Counted from the stretch's first letter, positions 50,728 to 62,311 are shown. The stretch is DNA of 64,000 bases from an uncultured Paracoccaceae bacterium (GCA_947500005.1 CANMQJ010000013.1:62001-126000), one strand, 5' to 3'. Notes: generated by a model not told the origin, from the sequence alone. A program made the numbers and translations.

Positions 50728-52088
50728 CAGATGTCCTGCCCCAGGTCTGCCACCACCTTGCGGAAGGCGGTGGTTATTTCGTCGCGCCGGGCGTGGCGGC
50801 CCTTTTCGACCACGTGGCGGCCTGCCGACCAAGTGTCGGTGATGCAGTCGCGTCCGCGCCCGGTGAAGACCAGGCTGTCGAGCGCGGTATCGCCCCGGCG
50901 GTTGCAGATCCATTCGTTGTCGGTGGAGAGCGCCACCAGGTCGGCCCAGGCGCCGGGTTCGATGCGGCCCGCGTCGCGGCCGCCGGCCTGTGCACCGCCC
51001 TGCGCGATGGCGTCGAAAAGCACGCGACCGGTGGAGCGGTCGGCGGTCGCCATCGCGGCGCGGCTGCGGTCGCGCAGGCGCTGGGAATAGTCGAGCGTGG
51101 CCAGTTCCTCGAACAGCGCGATATGGATGTTGGAATCGGAGCCCACGCCGAAGCGCCCCTGTGCCGCGGCATAGTCGGTGCCGTTGAAGATGCCGTCGCC
51201 CAGGCTCGATTCCGTGATCGGGCAGAGGCCCGCGACGGCGCCGGTCTGCGCCAGCGCGACGGTTTCGCGTTCGGTCATCTGGGTGCAGTGGATCAGGCAC
51301 CAGCGGTCGTCCACCGCGTGGTTTTTGAGCAGCCAGTCGACGGGGCGTGCGCCCCAGGCGGCCTCGACCTCCTCGACCTCGGCCACCTGTTCGGCGAGAT
51401 GCATGTGCAGCGGTCCGTCATGCAGCGCCACCGCGTCGCGCAGCGAGGCGCGATCCACCGCGCGGAGGGAATGGGGGGCCGTGCCGATGGTGTAATCGGC
51501 CGGGGCGTCCTTCAGATGTGTCCGGCTGGCGGCGTGGAGATCCGCGTAACGGGCCATGTCATTGCCGAAGCGGCGCTGCCCACCCTGAAGCGGGCGTTCG
51601 TCGCATCCGCCATGCGTGTAGAGCACGGGCAGAAGGGTGAGGCCGATGCCGGTATCCCGCGCGGCTGCCGTGATGCGGCCCGCCATCTCGGCCAGGTCGT
51701 CGTAAGGAACCCCGCCGGGCGCGTGGTGGAGATAGTGGAACTCGGCCACCGAGCCGTATCCGGCCTCGAGCATCTCCATGAAGACCAGCCGGGCGATCAC
51801 CTCGACCTGCTCGGGCGTCAGGCGGTCGAGGAAACGGTACATCAGCCGCCGCCAGGTCCAGAAACTGTCGCGCGGGTCGGGGCCGCGGGTTTCGGTCAGG
51901 CCGGCCATCGCGCGCTGAAAGGCATGGCTGTGCAGGTTCGTGGGGGCGGGCAGGATCAGGTCATGCACCGGGCCCTGCGCCTCGGCCCCCGGCGTGACGG
52001 AGACGATTCGTCCATCCTCGATGCCGATGGCAACGTCCTTGGCCCAGCCTGCCGGTGTAAGTGCCTGTCTTGCATGGAGAAGTTTCAT
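50727..52088 (-). CDS. hutF: Formimidoylglutamate deiminase HutF
   Basis: A 453-residue amidohydrolase that turns N-formimino-L-glutamate into N-formyl-L-glutamate and ammonia, the fourth step of the five-step histidine route. Metal ligands appear in the LHSHAFQRAM motif, in MHLAEQVAEVEE, in CLIHCTQM and in VGSDSNIHIALFEEL. HutG downstream of hutH supplies the following step, which is consistent with this branch and not with the HutE/formiminotransferase route. First gene of hutFC, divergent from hutI with 74 bp between. Confidence 0.96.
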   Translation of the reverse strand: MKLLHARQALTPAGWAKDVAIGIEDGRIVSVTPGAEAQGPVHDLILPAPTNLHSHAFQRAMAGLTETRGPDPRDSFWTWRRLMYRFLDRLTPEQVEVIARLVFMEMLEAGYGSVAEFHYLHHAPGGVPYDDLAEMAGRITAAARDTGIGLTLLPVLYTHGGCDERPLQGGQRRFGNDMARYADLHAASRTHLKDAPADYTIGTAPHSLRAVDRASLRDAVALHDGPLHMHLAEQVAEVEEVEAAWGARPVDWLLKNHAVDDRWCLIHCTQMTERETVALAQTGAVAGLCPITESSLGDGIFNGTDYAAAQGRFGVGSDSNIHIALFEELATLDYSQRLRDRSRAAMATADRSTGRVLFDAIAQGGAQAGGRDAGRIEPGAWADLVALSTDNEWICNRRGDTALDSLVFTGRGRDCITDTWSAGRHVVEKGRHARRDEITTAFRKVVADLGQDI

Positions 52089-52101
52089 CGCGACGCCTTT
52101 G

Positions 52102-52129
52102 TTGACAAAATATGTAGCTACATAATAAT
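52102..52129 (+). promoter_or_regulatory. Promoter of the hutIHGU-TRAP operon
   Basis: A perfect -35 TTGACA (52102-52107) and a -10-like AATAAT (52124-52129) at 16-bp spacing lie 34 bp before the hutI ATG. A 14-bp palindrome fills most of the spacer, which is where a repressor would block RNA polymerase. Confidence 0.7.
52111..52124. promoter_or_regulatory. Candidate HutC operator
   Basis: TATGTAGCTACATA is a perfect 14-bp palindrome between the -35 and -10 boxes of the hutI promoter and ~23 bp upstream of the hutF start. It has the dyad length and AT-rich flanks expected for a GntR/HutC-type site. One site could control both divergent units. Confidence 0.7.
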
Positions 52130-52162
52130 GATAAGCATGTTTTTAGGCAAGGGTGGGAGAAC

Positions 52163-53355
52163 ATGCGCGACAGAACGGTCATCACCAATGTCACCGCGGC
52201 GACCATGGGGGGCGAAGGCTATGGCCTGGTCGAGGATGCCGCCATTGCCATCGAAGGAGAGCGCATCGCCTGGGTCGGTCCACTGTCGGATCTGCCGGCG
52301 GATTTCGCCGATGCGGGGCGGCTGGACGGGCAGGGCGGCGTGGTCACGCCCGCGCTGATCGACTGTCACACCCATATCGTGCATGGCGGCAACCGCGCCC
52401 GCGAGTTCGAGATGCGGCTGGAGGGCGCGAGCTATGAGCAGATCGCGCGCGCCGGTGGCGGCATCGTCTCGACGGTGGCGGCCACGCGGGAGGCGACGTT
52501 CGACGACCTGCTGGCGCGCGCGCTGACCCGCGTGGATGCGCTGATCGCCGAGGGTGTCGCGGTGATCGAGGTCAAATCGGGCTATGGGCTGGACCTGGAG
52601 ACCGAGTTGAAGATGCTGCGCGTCGCCCGCGCGTTGGGCGAGAAGCGGCCCGTGCGGGTGGTGACCTCGTTTCTGGGCGCCCATGCGGTGCCCAGGGGGA
52701 TGGAGGCCGACAGCTATATCGACGAGGTCTGCATTCCCGCGCTGGAGGCCGCCCATGCCGAAGGGCTGGTCGATGCGGTGGACGGGTTCTGCGAGGGGAT
52801 CGCCTTTGACACGGACCAGATCCGCCGGGTCTTTGACAGGGCGCGGGCGCTGGGCATCCCGGTGAAGCTGCATGCCGAGCAGCTGTCGAACCTGGGCGGG
52901 ACGGCGCTGGCGGCGGAATACGGCGCGCTGTCGGCCGATCACGTGGAATATGCAAGCGAAGCCGATGCCAAGGCACTGGCCGGGGCGGGGAGTGTCGCGG
53001 TGCTGCTGCCCGGTGCGTTCTACACGCTGCATGAGACGCAGAAACCGCCCGTCGCCGCGTTCCGCGAGCATGGCGTGCCGATGGCGGTGGCGACCGACTG
53101 GAACCCCGGATCGTCTCCGATGGGCTCGGTGCTGTTGTCGATGAACATGGTCTGCACGCTCTTTGCGCTGACGCCCGCCGAGGCGCTGGCCGGGACCACG
53201 CGCAATGCGGCGCGGGCGCTGGGGCTGAGCGATTGTGGCGTGATCGCGGAGGGGATGCGCGCCGATCTGGCGATCTGGGATATCTCGGACCCTGCCGAGC
53301 TGTCCTATGGCATCGGGATCAACCCGTTGCGCCAACGCATCCACGGAGGCCGGAC

Positions 53356-53359
<4 letters not shown>
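52163..53359 (+). CDS. hutI: Imidazolonepropionase HutI
   Basis: A 398-residue amidohydrolase opening the imidazolone ring to formiminoglutamate. Metal site [44 protein letters not shown] and [11 protein letters not shown] match HutI. The ATG at 52163 follows GGGTGGGAGA. The stop overlaps the hutH start by 4 bp. First gene of the plus-strand hut operon. Confidence 0.97.
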
Positions 53360-54872
<1,513 letters not shown>

Positions 54873-54876
<4 letters not shown>

Positions 54877-55661
54877 GCTTGCTGGAGATCACGCGCGGGG
54901 AAAGCCCGCTGGTTCTGGGCCTGCCGCATACCGGGACGGACCTGCCCGAGGAAGTGGCGGAGCGGCTGAATGACACGGGCCGCGCGCTGGCCGATACGGA
55001 TTGGCACATCCATAATCTTTACAGTGGCTTGGATGGCGATGTTACATCGGTTCGGACGACGGTGCATCGCTATGCCATCGACGTGAACCGCGACCCGAGC
55101 GGCGAAAGCCTCTATCCCGGTCAGAACACGACCGGCCTGTGCCCGCTGACGGATTTCGACGGCCAGTCGATCTATCGCGCCGGGATGGAGCCGGATGCGG
55201 AAGAGGTCGAGCGGCGGCGGGCGGCCTTTCACGCGCCCTATCACGCGGCGCTGGAGGCCGAGCTGGAGCGGGTGCGCGCGCGGCATGGTTTCGCCATCCT
55301 CTACGATTGCCATTCGATCCGGTCGCAGATCCCGTTCCTGTTCGACGGGCGGCTGCCCGATTTCAACATAGGCACCTATCTGGGCGCGACCTGTGATCCG
55401 GATATCGAATTCTCGGTTCTGGAAATCTGCGAAGCTGCAGAGGGTTACACGTCGATCCTCAACGGTCGCTTCAAGGGCGGCTGGACGACGCGCCATTACG
55501 GGCGGCCGGGCGACGGGCTGCACGCGATCCAGATGGAGCTGGCGCAATCCACCTACATGGAGGAAGCGCCGCCCTGGCCCTATGACAGCGCGCGGGCCGA
55601 GCGCCTGCGCACCCATCTCAAGACCATCCTCGAAACCCTGATCCGCTGGAGGCCCGCATGA
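54873..55661 (+). CDS. hutG: N-formylglutamate amidohydrolase HutG
   Basis: A 262-residue metalloenzyme releasing formate and glutamate from N-formylglutamate, the last step of the route. Zinc/substrate elements: [46 protein letters not shown] and [15 protein letters not shown]. It overlaps hutH by 4 bp at the start and hutU by 4 bp at the end. It completes the HutF-HutG branch. Confidence 0.96.
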
Positions 55662-57331
55662 GCGACCCGCGCAAGAACACCCGTGATATCTATCCCCCCA
55701 CCGGCACCGAGCTGAACGCGAAGAGCTGGCTGACCGAGGCACCGCTCAGGATGCTGATGAACAACCTTCATCCCGACGTGGCCGAGAACCCGCATGAGTT
55801 GGTGGTCTATGGTGGGATCGGGCGGGCGGCCCGGACCTGGGACGATTTCGACCGGATCGTGGCCGGGCTGAAGGATCTGGAGGCCGACGAGACGCTGGTC
55901 GTGCAGTCGGGCAAGCCCATCGCCATCGTCAAGACGCATGTCGATGCGCCGCGCGTGCTGATCGCCAATTCCAACATCGTGCCGCATTGGGCCACCTGGG
56001 ACCATTTCAGCGAGCTCGATAAGAAGGGCCTGATGATGTACGGCCAGATGACGGCCGGCTCCTGGATCTATATCGGGACGCAGGGCATCGTGCAGGGCAC
56101 CTATGAGACCTTTGCCGAGGCGGGCCGCCAGCATTACGACGGGGACCTGACGGGCAAGTGGATCCTGACCGGCGGGCTTGGCGGAATGGGCGGCGCGCAG
56201 CCGCTGGCGGCCGTGATGGCCGGGGCCTGCTGTCTTGCCGTGGAATGCAATCCCGACAGCATCGATTTCCGCCTGCGTACCCGCTACCTCGACGAGAAGG
56301 CCGAGACGCTGGACGAGGCGATGGAGATGATCGAGCGCTGGACCAAGGCGGGCGAGGCGAAATCCGTGGGGCTTCTCGGCAATGCGGCGGATGTCTTTAC
56401 CGAGATCCGCAAGCGCGGCATCCGTCCCGATATCGTCACCGACCAGACCAGCGCGCATGACCCGGTCAACGGCTACCTGCCGCAGGGCTGGAGCATGGCC
56501 CAGTGGCGCGAAAAGCGCGAGAGCGATCCCAAGACGGTGGAAAAGGCCGCGCGCGCCTCGATGAAGGTGCATGTCGAGGCGATGGTCGGCTTCTGGAACG
56601 ACGGGGTGCCGACGCTGGATTACGGCAACAACATCCGCCAGGTCGCGCAGGAAGAGGGGCTGGAGAACGCATTCGCCTTCCCCGGTTTCGTGCCCGCCTA
56701 TATCCGGCCGCTCTTTTGCAAGGGGATCGGGCCGTTCCGCTGGTGTGCGCTGTCGGGCGACCCCGAGGATATCTACAAGACCGACCAGGCGATGAAGGAG
56801 CTTTTCCCCGAGAACGAGCATCTGCATAACTGGCTGGACATGGCGCGCGAGCGGATCTCCTTCCAGGGGCTGCCGGCGCGGATCTGCTGGATCGGGCTGG
56901 GCGACCGGCACCGGGCGGGGCTGAAGTTCAACGAGATGGTGGCCAGCGGCGAGTTGAAGGCGCCGATCGTGATCGGGCGCGACCATCTCGATTCGGGATC
57001 GGTCGCCAGCCCCAACCGCGAAACCGAGGCGATGAAGGACGGATCGGACGCTGTCAGCGACTGGCCGCTTCTCAATGCGCTGGTGAATACGGCATCGGGG
57101 GCCACCTGGGTCTCGCTGCATCATGGCGGCGGCGTCGGAATGGGCTTTTCCCAGCATGCCGGTGTCGTCATCGTTGCGGATGGCACGCCCGAGGCTGCAA
57201 AACGTCTGGAGCGGGTCCTGTGGAACGATCCCGCCTCCGGCGTCTGGCGCCATGCCGATGCGGGATATGACGAGGCGATTGCCTGCGCCAAAGAGCATGG
57301 GCTGCGCCTGCCGGGGATCCTCGGCAACTGA
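55658..57331 (+). CDS. hutU: Urocanate hydratase HutU
   Basis: A 557-residue NAD-dependent enzyme converting urocanate to imidazolonepropionate. NAD-binding [13 protein letters not shown] and the active-site Cys region [15 protein letters not shown] are present, as are [24 protein letters not shown] conserved blocks (kept in two parts). It overlaps hutG by 4 bp and is followed by the TRAP genes after 28 bp, so the transporter probably belongs to the same transcript. Confidence 0.98.
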   Translation: MSDPRKNTRDIYPPTGTELNAKSWLTEAPLRMLMNNLHPDVAENPHELVVYGGIGRAARTWDDFDRIVAGLKDLEADETLVVQSGKPIAIVKTHVDAPRVLIANSNIVPHWATWDHFSELDKKGLMMYGQMTAGSWIYIGTQGIVQGTYETFAEAGRQHYDGDLTGKWILTGGLGGMGGAQPLAAVMAGACCLAVECNPDSIDFRLRTRYLDEKAETLDEAMEMIERWTKAGEAKSVGLLGNAADVFTEIRKRGIRPDIVTDQTSAHDPVNGYLPQGWSMAQWREKRESDPKTVEKAARASMKVHVEAMVGFWNDGVPTLDYGNNIRQVAQEEGLENAFAFPGFVPAYIRPLFCKGIGPFRWCALSGDPEDIYKTDQAMKELFPENEHLHNWLDMARERISFQGLPARICWIGLGDRHRAGLKFNEMVASGELKAPIVIGRDHLDSGSVASPNRETEAMKDGSDAVSDWPLLNALVNTASGATWVSLHHGGGVGMGFSQHAGVVIVADGTPEAAKRLERVLWNDPASGVWRHADAGYDEAIACAKEHGLRLPGILGN

Positions 57332-57359
57332 AGTGAAGCAACCAACCGGGAGTATGACG

Positions 57360-58445
57360 ATGAAAAGAAGACAGTTCCTCACCGCCGGTGCGGCCGGGCT
57401 TGCCGCCGCACCGCTGGCCACACCGGCCATCGCGCAGGACGTGATGCGGTGGAAGATGGTGACCGCATGGCCCAAGAACCTGCCGGGGCCGGGGGTGGCC
57501 GCGCAGAACCTGGCCGACCGGATCACCACCCTGTCGGGTGGCCGGATCGAGGTCCAGCTTTACGCTGCGGGCGAGATCGTGCCCGGACCGGGCGTGTTCG
57601 ACGCGGTGAGCGAGGGCACGGCCGAGCTGTATCACGCGGTTCCTGCCTATTGGGGGTCGAAATCCAAGGGCATCCTGCTGTTCGGATCGCAGCCTTTCGG
57701 CCTGCGCGCGGACGAGCAGTTCGGCTGGATGTATCACGGTGGCGGCCAGGCGCTCTATGACGAGATGTATGGCCGTTTCGGCATCAAGCCGTTCCTGTGC
57801 GGCAATTCCGGGCCGCAATGGGCGGGCTGGTTCCGCAACGAGATCAACTCGGTCGAGGATCTCAAGGGCATGAAGTTTCGCACCACGGGTCTGGCCTCGG
57901 AGATGGCGACCAAGCTCGGCATGGCGGCCGAGGCGATGAGCGGTCCCGCGATGTTCCAGGCGCTGCAGACCGGCGCGCTGGATGCGGGCGAGTTCATCGG
58001 GCCCTGGACCGACAGCGCGCTTGGCTATCAGCAGGTGGCGAAGAACTATTACTGGCCCGGCGTGGGCGAGCCGTCCTCGGCCGAGGAATGCGGCGTGAAC
58101 GCCGAGGTGTTCGGCGGGCTGCCGGATGACCTGAAACAGGCGGTGACGATGGCCTGCGAAAGCCTCTACAACCCGGTCTGGACCGAGTACACCACCAAGC
58201 ACGCAGCCGCGCTGAAGAAGCTGGTCGAGGAGGATGGCGTGCAGGTCCGCAAGCTGCCGCAGGACGTGATCGACGCCATGGGCGTGGCCGCCAAGGAGGT
58301 CATCGACGAGCTGCGCCAAGACGATGACGAGCTGGTGCGCCGCATCACCGAAAGCTTCGTTGCCTATCGCGACAGCGTCGGCAGCTACATGACCTATGCC
58401 GACAATGGCCAGATGAACGCCCGCGCGGCGGTCATGGGCTACTGA
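57360..58445 (+). CDS. TRAP transporter solute-binding protein
   Basis: A 361-residue periplasmic DctP-type protein with a twin-arginine signal (MKRRQFLTAGAAGLAAAP, cleavage after AIA). Mature features are LSGGRIEVQLYAAGEIVPGP, DLKGMKFRTTGLASEM (ligand-binding Arg region) and DAGEFIGPWTDSALGYQQ. Overall it is of the mannitol/2-oxoacid (TakP-like) branch. The start is decided by the ribosome-binding site: GGGAG stands 7 bases before the ATG at 57360 but only one base before the ATG at 57354. It follows hutU by 28 bp. Substrate is inferred to be histidine, urocanate or a related imidazole. Confidence 0.9.
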   Translation: MKRRQFLTAGAAGLAAAPLATPAIAQDVMRWKMVTAWPKNLPGPGVAAQNLADRITTLSGGRIEVQLYAAGEIVPGPGVFDAVSEGTAELYHAVPAYWGSKSKGILLFGSQPFGLRADEQFGWMYHGGGQALYDEMYGRFGIKPFLCGNSGPQWAGWFRNEINSVEDLKGMKFRTTGLASEMATKLGMAAEAMSGPAMFQALQTGALDAGEFIGPWTDSALGYQQVAKNYYWPGVGEPSSAEECGVNAEVFGGLPDDLKQAVTMACESLYNPVWTEYTTKHAAALKKLVEEDGVQVRKLPQDVIDAMGVAAKEVIDELRQDDDELVRRITESFVAYRDSVGSYMTYADNGQMNARAAVMGY

Positions 58446-58499
58446 TGACAGCGGCGCGCGGGGGTGATCCCGCGCGCCGGTTTTGCCAAGGGGGCGGGG

Positions 58500-58997
58500 A
58501 TGCTGCGACTTGCCGAGATGATCGACGGGCTGAACCGGGCCCTTGCGAAGGGGCTGCGCTGGCTGGCGCTGGCGATGGTGCTGATCCAGTTCGGCATCGT
58601 GATCGGGCGTTATGTGTTCGGCGTGAACTCCATCGCGGTGCAGGAGAGCGTTCTCTACCTTCACGCGATCCTGTTCATGCTTGCGGCGGGCTTCACGCTG
58701 CTGGTGGACAAGCATGTGAGGGTCGACATCTTCTATGCCAAGGCCAGCCCGGCGGCGCGGCGGCGGGTGGATATCCTGGGTCACCTGTTCCTGCTGCTGC
58801 CCTCGATGGCGGCGCTGGCCTACTGGTCATGGCCCTCGGTGCGCAATTCCTGGGCCATCCTCGAGGGGCCGATCTCGGTCGGCGGGATCGAGGCGGTCTT
58901 TCTGTTGAAATCCCTGATCCCGGCTTTCTGCCTGCTGGTGGCGCTGCAATCGCTGGCGCTGCTGCTGCGGCTTTTCGCCGGTGAGGAGCCTGCATGA
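58500..58997 (+). CDS. TRAP transporter small permease (DctQ-type)
   Basis: A 165-residue membrane protein with four hydrophobic segments (LALAMVLIQFGIVIGRYVFG, LYLHAILFMLAAGFTLLVDK, LGHLFLLLPSMAALAYW, KSLIPAFCLLVALQSLALLL) and the family motif DKHVRVDIFY. It couples the solute-binding protein to the large permease. The ATG at 58500 behind AAGGGGGCGGGG is preferred to an upstream GTG at 58464. It overlaps the large permease by 4 bp. Confidence 0.92.
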   Translation: MLRLAEMIDGLNRALAKGLRWLALAMVLIQFGIVIGRYVFGVNSIAVQESVLYLHAILFMLAAGFTLLVDKHVRVDIFYAKASPAARRRVDILGHLFLLLPSMAALAYWSWPSVRNSWAILEGPISVGGIEAVFLLKSLIPAFCLLVALQSLALLLRLFAGEEPA

Positions 58998-60544
58998 CCC
59001 AGCACCTGGACCTGTTGATGTTCGCCGCGCTGATCGTGGCGATCCTGTCGGGCTTTCCCGTGGCCTTTGCCATTTCGGGGGTCGCCGTCCTGTTCGCCTA
59101 TCTGGGATGGATGCTGGGGGTGATGGATATCACCCTGTTGGGCGCCTTCGGGCAGCGGGTGTTCGGGCTGATCTCGAACACCGTTCTGATCGCCATTCCG
59201 CTTTTCGTGCTGATGGGCGCGATCCTGGAGAAAAGCCGGATCGCCGAGGATCTGCTGGACACGATGGGCCGCGCCTTCGGCCAGTTGCGGGGCGGACTGG
59301 GCATCTCGGTGGTGCTGGTGGGGGCGCTGCTTGCGGCCTCGACCGGGATCGTGGGGGCGACCGTGGTGGCGATGGGCATGATCGCGCTGCCCACCATGCT
59401 GCGCGCGGGTTATGACGCGCGGGTGGCCTCGGGCATCGTCTGTACCGCCGGGACGCTGGGACAGATCATCCCGCCCTCGACGCTGCTGATCATCCTGGCC
59501 GACGTGATGTCGAACGCCTATCAGCAGGCGCAGTATGAGCAAGGCAAGTTCGCGGTCGAGGCGCTGTCGGTGGGGCAGTTCTTTGCCGCCGCCCTGATGC
59601 CGGGGCTGCTGCTGGTCTGTCTTTACCTGATTTACATCCTGCTGCGCGGCGCGCTGCGGCCGCAGGACATGCCGCCCGCCGATCTTGACGTGCCGCGGCC
59701 GACGCGGGCCGAGGTGCTGTCGGCTATCGTGCCGCCGCTTCTGCTGATCTTCGCGGTGCTGGGCTCGATCCTGGGCGGCATCGCCACGCCGACCGAGGCG
59801 GCGGCGGTGGGCGCCATCGGCGCGCTTTTGCTGTCGGGGATGCGGCTGGGCCGACATCGCGGACTGATCCTTGCGGGCGCCTTGGCGCTGATCGCGCTGG
59901 CCATCGCGGCGGGGGTGTTCCCGGTCCGGCTGCAACGCAGCGATCTGGGGGCGGGGTCGTGGATCGCGGGCGGCGCCTATGTCCTGCTCGCGGTGCTGGG
60001 CGCGGCGGCGGTTCTGGCCGCGCTGTCGAACATGTTCGCCAAGCGGGTGATCCATGATGCCGTGACCTCGACCATGACGATGACGGCGATGATCTTCGCC
60101 ACGATCCTGGCGGCGGGGATGTTTTCACTGGTGTTCATCGGTCTGGGCGGCGAGGAGCGGGTCGCCCATTGGCTGGAGAACCTGCCGGGCGGGGCCACCG
60201 GCGCGCTGATCGTGACGATGATCATTGTTTTCCTGATGGGGTTCTTCCTGGATTTCGTCGAGATCTCGGTGATCGTGCTGCCGCTGGTGACGCCGACGCT
60301 GATCCTGCTGGGGCATGATCCGATCTGGCTGGGTATCATCCTGGCGATCAACCTGCAGACCTCGTTCCTGACGCCGCCCTTCGGGTTCTCGCTGTTCTAC
60401 CTGCGCGGGGCCGCGCCGCCTGAGGTGACGACGGGGCAGATCTATCGCGGGGTGATCCCTTTCATCGGGTTGCAGGCGGTGGGCGTGGCGATCGTGTGGT
60501 TCTTTCCCGCGCTCACCACCTGGCTGCCGAGGGTGATGTTCTGA
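58994..60544 (+). CDS. TRAP transporter large permease (DctM-type, long form)
   Basis: A 516-residue Na+-dependent transporter subunit, longer than ordinary DctM (~430) because of extra hydrophobic segments in the middle (~275-360, around LILAGALALIALAIAAGVFP and IAGGAYVLLAVLGAAAVLAA). That long form is typical of the mannitol/chloroaromatic (TakM-like) branch and agrees with the solute-binding protein type. GGIATPTEAAAVGAIGALLL and FLTPPFGFSLFYL are conserved TRAP elements. Last gene of the hut-TRAP operon, followed by a hairpin terminator. Confidence 0.94.
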   Translation: MTQHLDLLMFAALIVAILSGFPVAFAISGVAVLFAYLGWMLGVMDITLLGAFGQRVFGLISNTVLIAIPLFVLMGAILEKSRIAEDLLDTMGRAFGQLRGGLGISVVLVGALLAASTGIVGATVVAMGMIALPTMLRAGYDARVASGIVCTAGTLGQIIPPSTLLIILADVMSNAYQQAQYEQGKFAVEALSVGQFFAAALMPGLLLVCLYLIYILLRGALRPQDMPPADLDVPRPTRAEVLSAIVPPLLLIFAVLGSILGGIATPTEAAAVGAIGALLLSGMRLGRHRGLILAGALALIALAIAAGVFPVRLQRSDLGAGSWIAGGAYVLLAVLGAAAVLAALSNMFAKRVIHDAVTSTMTMTAMIFATILAAGMFSLVFIGLGGEERVAHWLENLPGGATGALIVTMIIVFLMGFFLDFVEISVIVLPLVTPTLILLGHDPIWLGIILAINLQTSFLTPPFGFSLFYLRGAAPPEVTTGQIYRGVIPFIGLQAVGVAIVWFFPALTTWLPRVMF

Positions 60545-60582
60545 GCCCGGCCCCCTCTTCGCTATGGACAGGGGGGCCGGGC
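60545..60582. terminator. Bidirectional hairpin between TRAP operon and betC
   Basis: An 11-bp perfect stem (GCCCGGCCCCC / GGGGGCCGGGC) with a 16-nt loop starts directly after the TRAP large-permease stop and ends 6 bp before the convergent betC stop. GC-only with no T run; it probably separates the two convergent transcripts. Confidence 0.7.
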
Positions 60583-60588
60583 AGGCGA

Positions 60589-62115
60589 TCAGACCGGGGG
60601 GAACCGGAACCGCGCGGCCGCCACCGTCCAGTCCATGTGATTCCGGACATATTCGTGGCTGGCGTCGCGCGGCGGGTTGTAGTCCCAGTGCTCGCCCGCG
60701 CCCGCCTGCATCGCGGCGTTGAGCGCGCGGCGCGAGCGCTGGGTGGCGATCACGTCCTCGCGGATGCGCGCGCTGTCCCATCGGCGCGCGGCCTCGAGCG
60801 CGAAGGCGGCGGCGGTCTCGCGATGGGCGGGATCGTTGGCGAGGTTGGTCTTTTCCATCGGGTCGTTCACCACGTCGAAAAGCAGCGGCGGATCGATCTC
60901 GCAATGGATGTACTTGAACGGGCCGCGCCGGATCATGAAGACGGGCCAGGGCGTCATCTCGGCGCAATATTCGCCGATCGCCTTGTCCACCGGGTCGGCC
61001 TCGCCCCGCGCAAGCGGCATCAGCGAACGGCCATCGACCGGATCGCCCGCCAGCAGCGTTTCATCGGCGCCCGCGATCTCGACCATCGTGGGCAGCAGGT
61101 CGATCAGTGAACAGGCGTTGCCCGCCACGCCCTGCGCAATGCCCGGACCGGCCATGATGAGCGGCACGCGGGCGGAGTGTTCGAACCACGTCATCTTGTA
61201 CCACAAGCCGCGCTCGCCCAGCATGTCGCCGTGATCGGCGGTGACGATGATCACCGTGTTGTCGATCTCGCCCGTCTCTTCGAGCGTGCGCACGAGTTCG
61301 CCCAGCTTGCTGTCGAAATAGCTGGTATTGGCAAGGTAGGCCCGGCGGGCGCGGATCACCTCTTCATCCGTCAGCGGGACGGTGCTGGCCTCGATCCCGT
61401 CCATGACGCGGCGGGCGAAGGGATCCTGCTCCTCGGCCGTCAGGGGATGGTCGGGCAGGGGGATGTCGGCATCGGCGTAGAGATCCCACCATTCGGGCCG
61501 CGCGACGTAAGGGTCATGCGGATGGATGAAGCTTGCCACCAGCGCAAAGGGCGCTTCGTCGCCCTGCGCCCTGTCGCGGGCCCGGTCGAAGAGCCAGCGG
61601 CGCGCGGCGAATGCCACCTCGTCATCATAGTCGATCTGGAACGTGGCCTGCGCCATGCCGCTTTCCTTGACCGTGGCCATGTTGTGATACCACTTGTCGA
61701 TCCGCTCCCCGGCATTCTCCCAGTCGGGGGTCCAGGCGAAATCGGAGGGGTAGATGTCGGTGGTGATCCGGTCCTGGAAGCCGTGCTTCTGGTCGGGACC
61801 GACGAAATGCATCTTGCCCGAGAGGCAGGTGCGGTAGCCCTGCAGCTTGAGGTAATGCGCGAAGGTCGGCACCGAGGCAGGCAGTTCGGTGCCGTTGTCA
61901 TAGGCGCGGATCTTCGTCACCTGCTTGCCGGTCATGAAGGCGAAGCGCGACGGAGCGCAGAGCGGCGAGTTGCAATAGGCCGCGTCGAAGCGCATGCCGC
62001 GCGCGGCGAGCGCGTCCATGTTGGGCGTCTTCGCGATGGGGTGGCCATAGGCCCCGGTCCAATGCGGGGCGAGCTGATCTGCCATGATCAGCACGATGTT
62101 CGGTGTCTTGGTCAT
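60589..62115 (-). CDS. betC: Choline-sulfatase BetC
   Basis: A 508-residue sulfatase that hydrolyses choline-O-sulfate to choline and sulfate. Cys53 in CAPSR (53-57) is the formylglycine precursor; Asp13 (MADQ) and the ADHGDMLGERGLW block supply the metal site. LSGKMHFVGPDQKHGF, TTDIYPSDFAWTPDW, SFIHPHDPYV and the C-terminal YVRNHMD follow Sinorhizobium BetC closely. No betI, betB or betA is next to it, unlike the rhizobial betICBA operon. The anaerobic or FGE-type sulfatase activator is not in the window. Confidence 0.92.
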   Translation of the reverse strand: MTKTPNIVLIMADQLAPHWTGAYGHPIAKTPNMDALAARGMRFDAAYCNSPLCAPSRFAFMTGKQVTKIRAYDNGTELPASVPTFAHYLKLQGYRTCLSGKMHFVGPDQKHGFQDRITTDIYPSDFAWTPDWENAGERIDKWYHNMATVKESGMAQATFQIDYDDEVAFAARRWLFDRARDRAQGDEAPFALVASFIHPHDPYVARPEWWDLYADADIPLPDHPLTAEEQDPFARRVMDGIEASTVPLTDEEVIRARRAYLANTSYFDSKLGELVRTLEETGEIDNTVIIVTADHGDMLGERGLWYKMTWFEHSARVPLIMAGPGIAQGVAGNACSLIDLLPTMVEIAGADETLLAGDPVDGRSLMPLARGEADPVDKAIGEYCAEMTPWPVFMIRRGPFKYIHCEIDPPLLFDVVNDPMEKTNLANDPAHRETAAAFALEAARRWDSARIREDVIATQRSRRALNAAMQAGAGEHWDYNPPRDASHEYVRNHMDWTVAAARFRFPPV

Positions 62116-62279
62116 GTTGTCCTGTCCTTGCTTGAGTGAAACGAACGCTCAGAGCTGCGGGCAGGGCGGGGGCTGGTAATGCATCGGCCTGGGGATGCGG
62201 GGCGTCATTCGGGCTCTCCGGTTGGGCGTGGCGCAGAATGCGCGGCATGAGCCGCGAGGTCCAGCATTATCGCGGGCAG

Positions 62280-62311
62280 AAAAATGGCGCCCGGCGGATC
62301 GGCCGGGCGCC
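62280..62311 (-). terminator. Intrinsic terminator of the ABC solute-binding gene
   Basis: A perfect 10-bp stem (GGCGCCCGGC / GCCGGGCGCC) with a 6-nt loop, followed on the minus strand by ATTTTT. It ends the solute-binding-protein transcript 32 bp after its stop. Confidence 0.9.
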
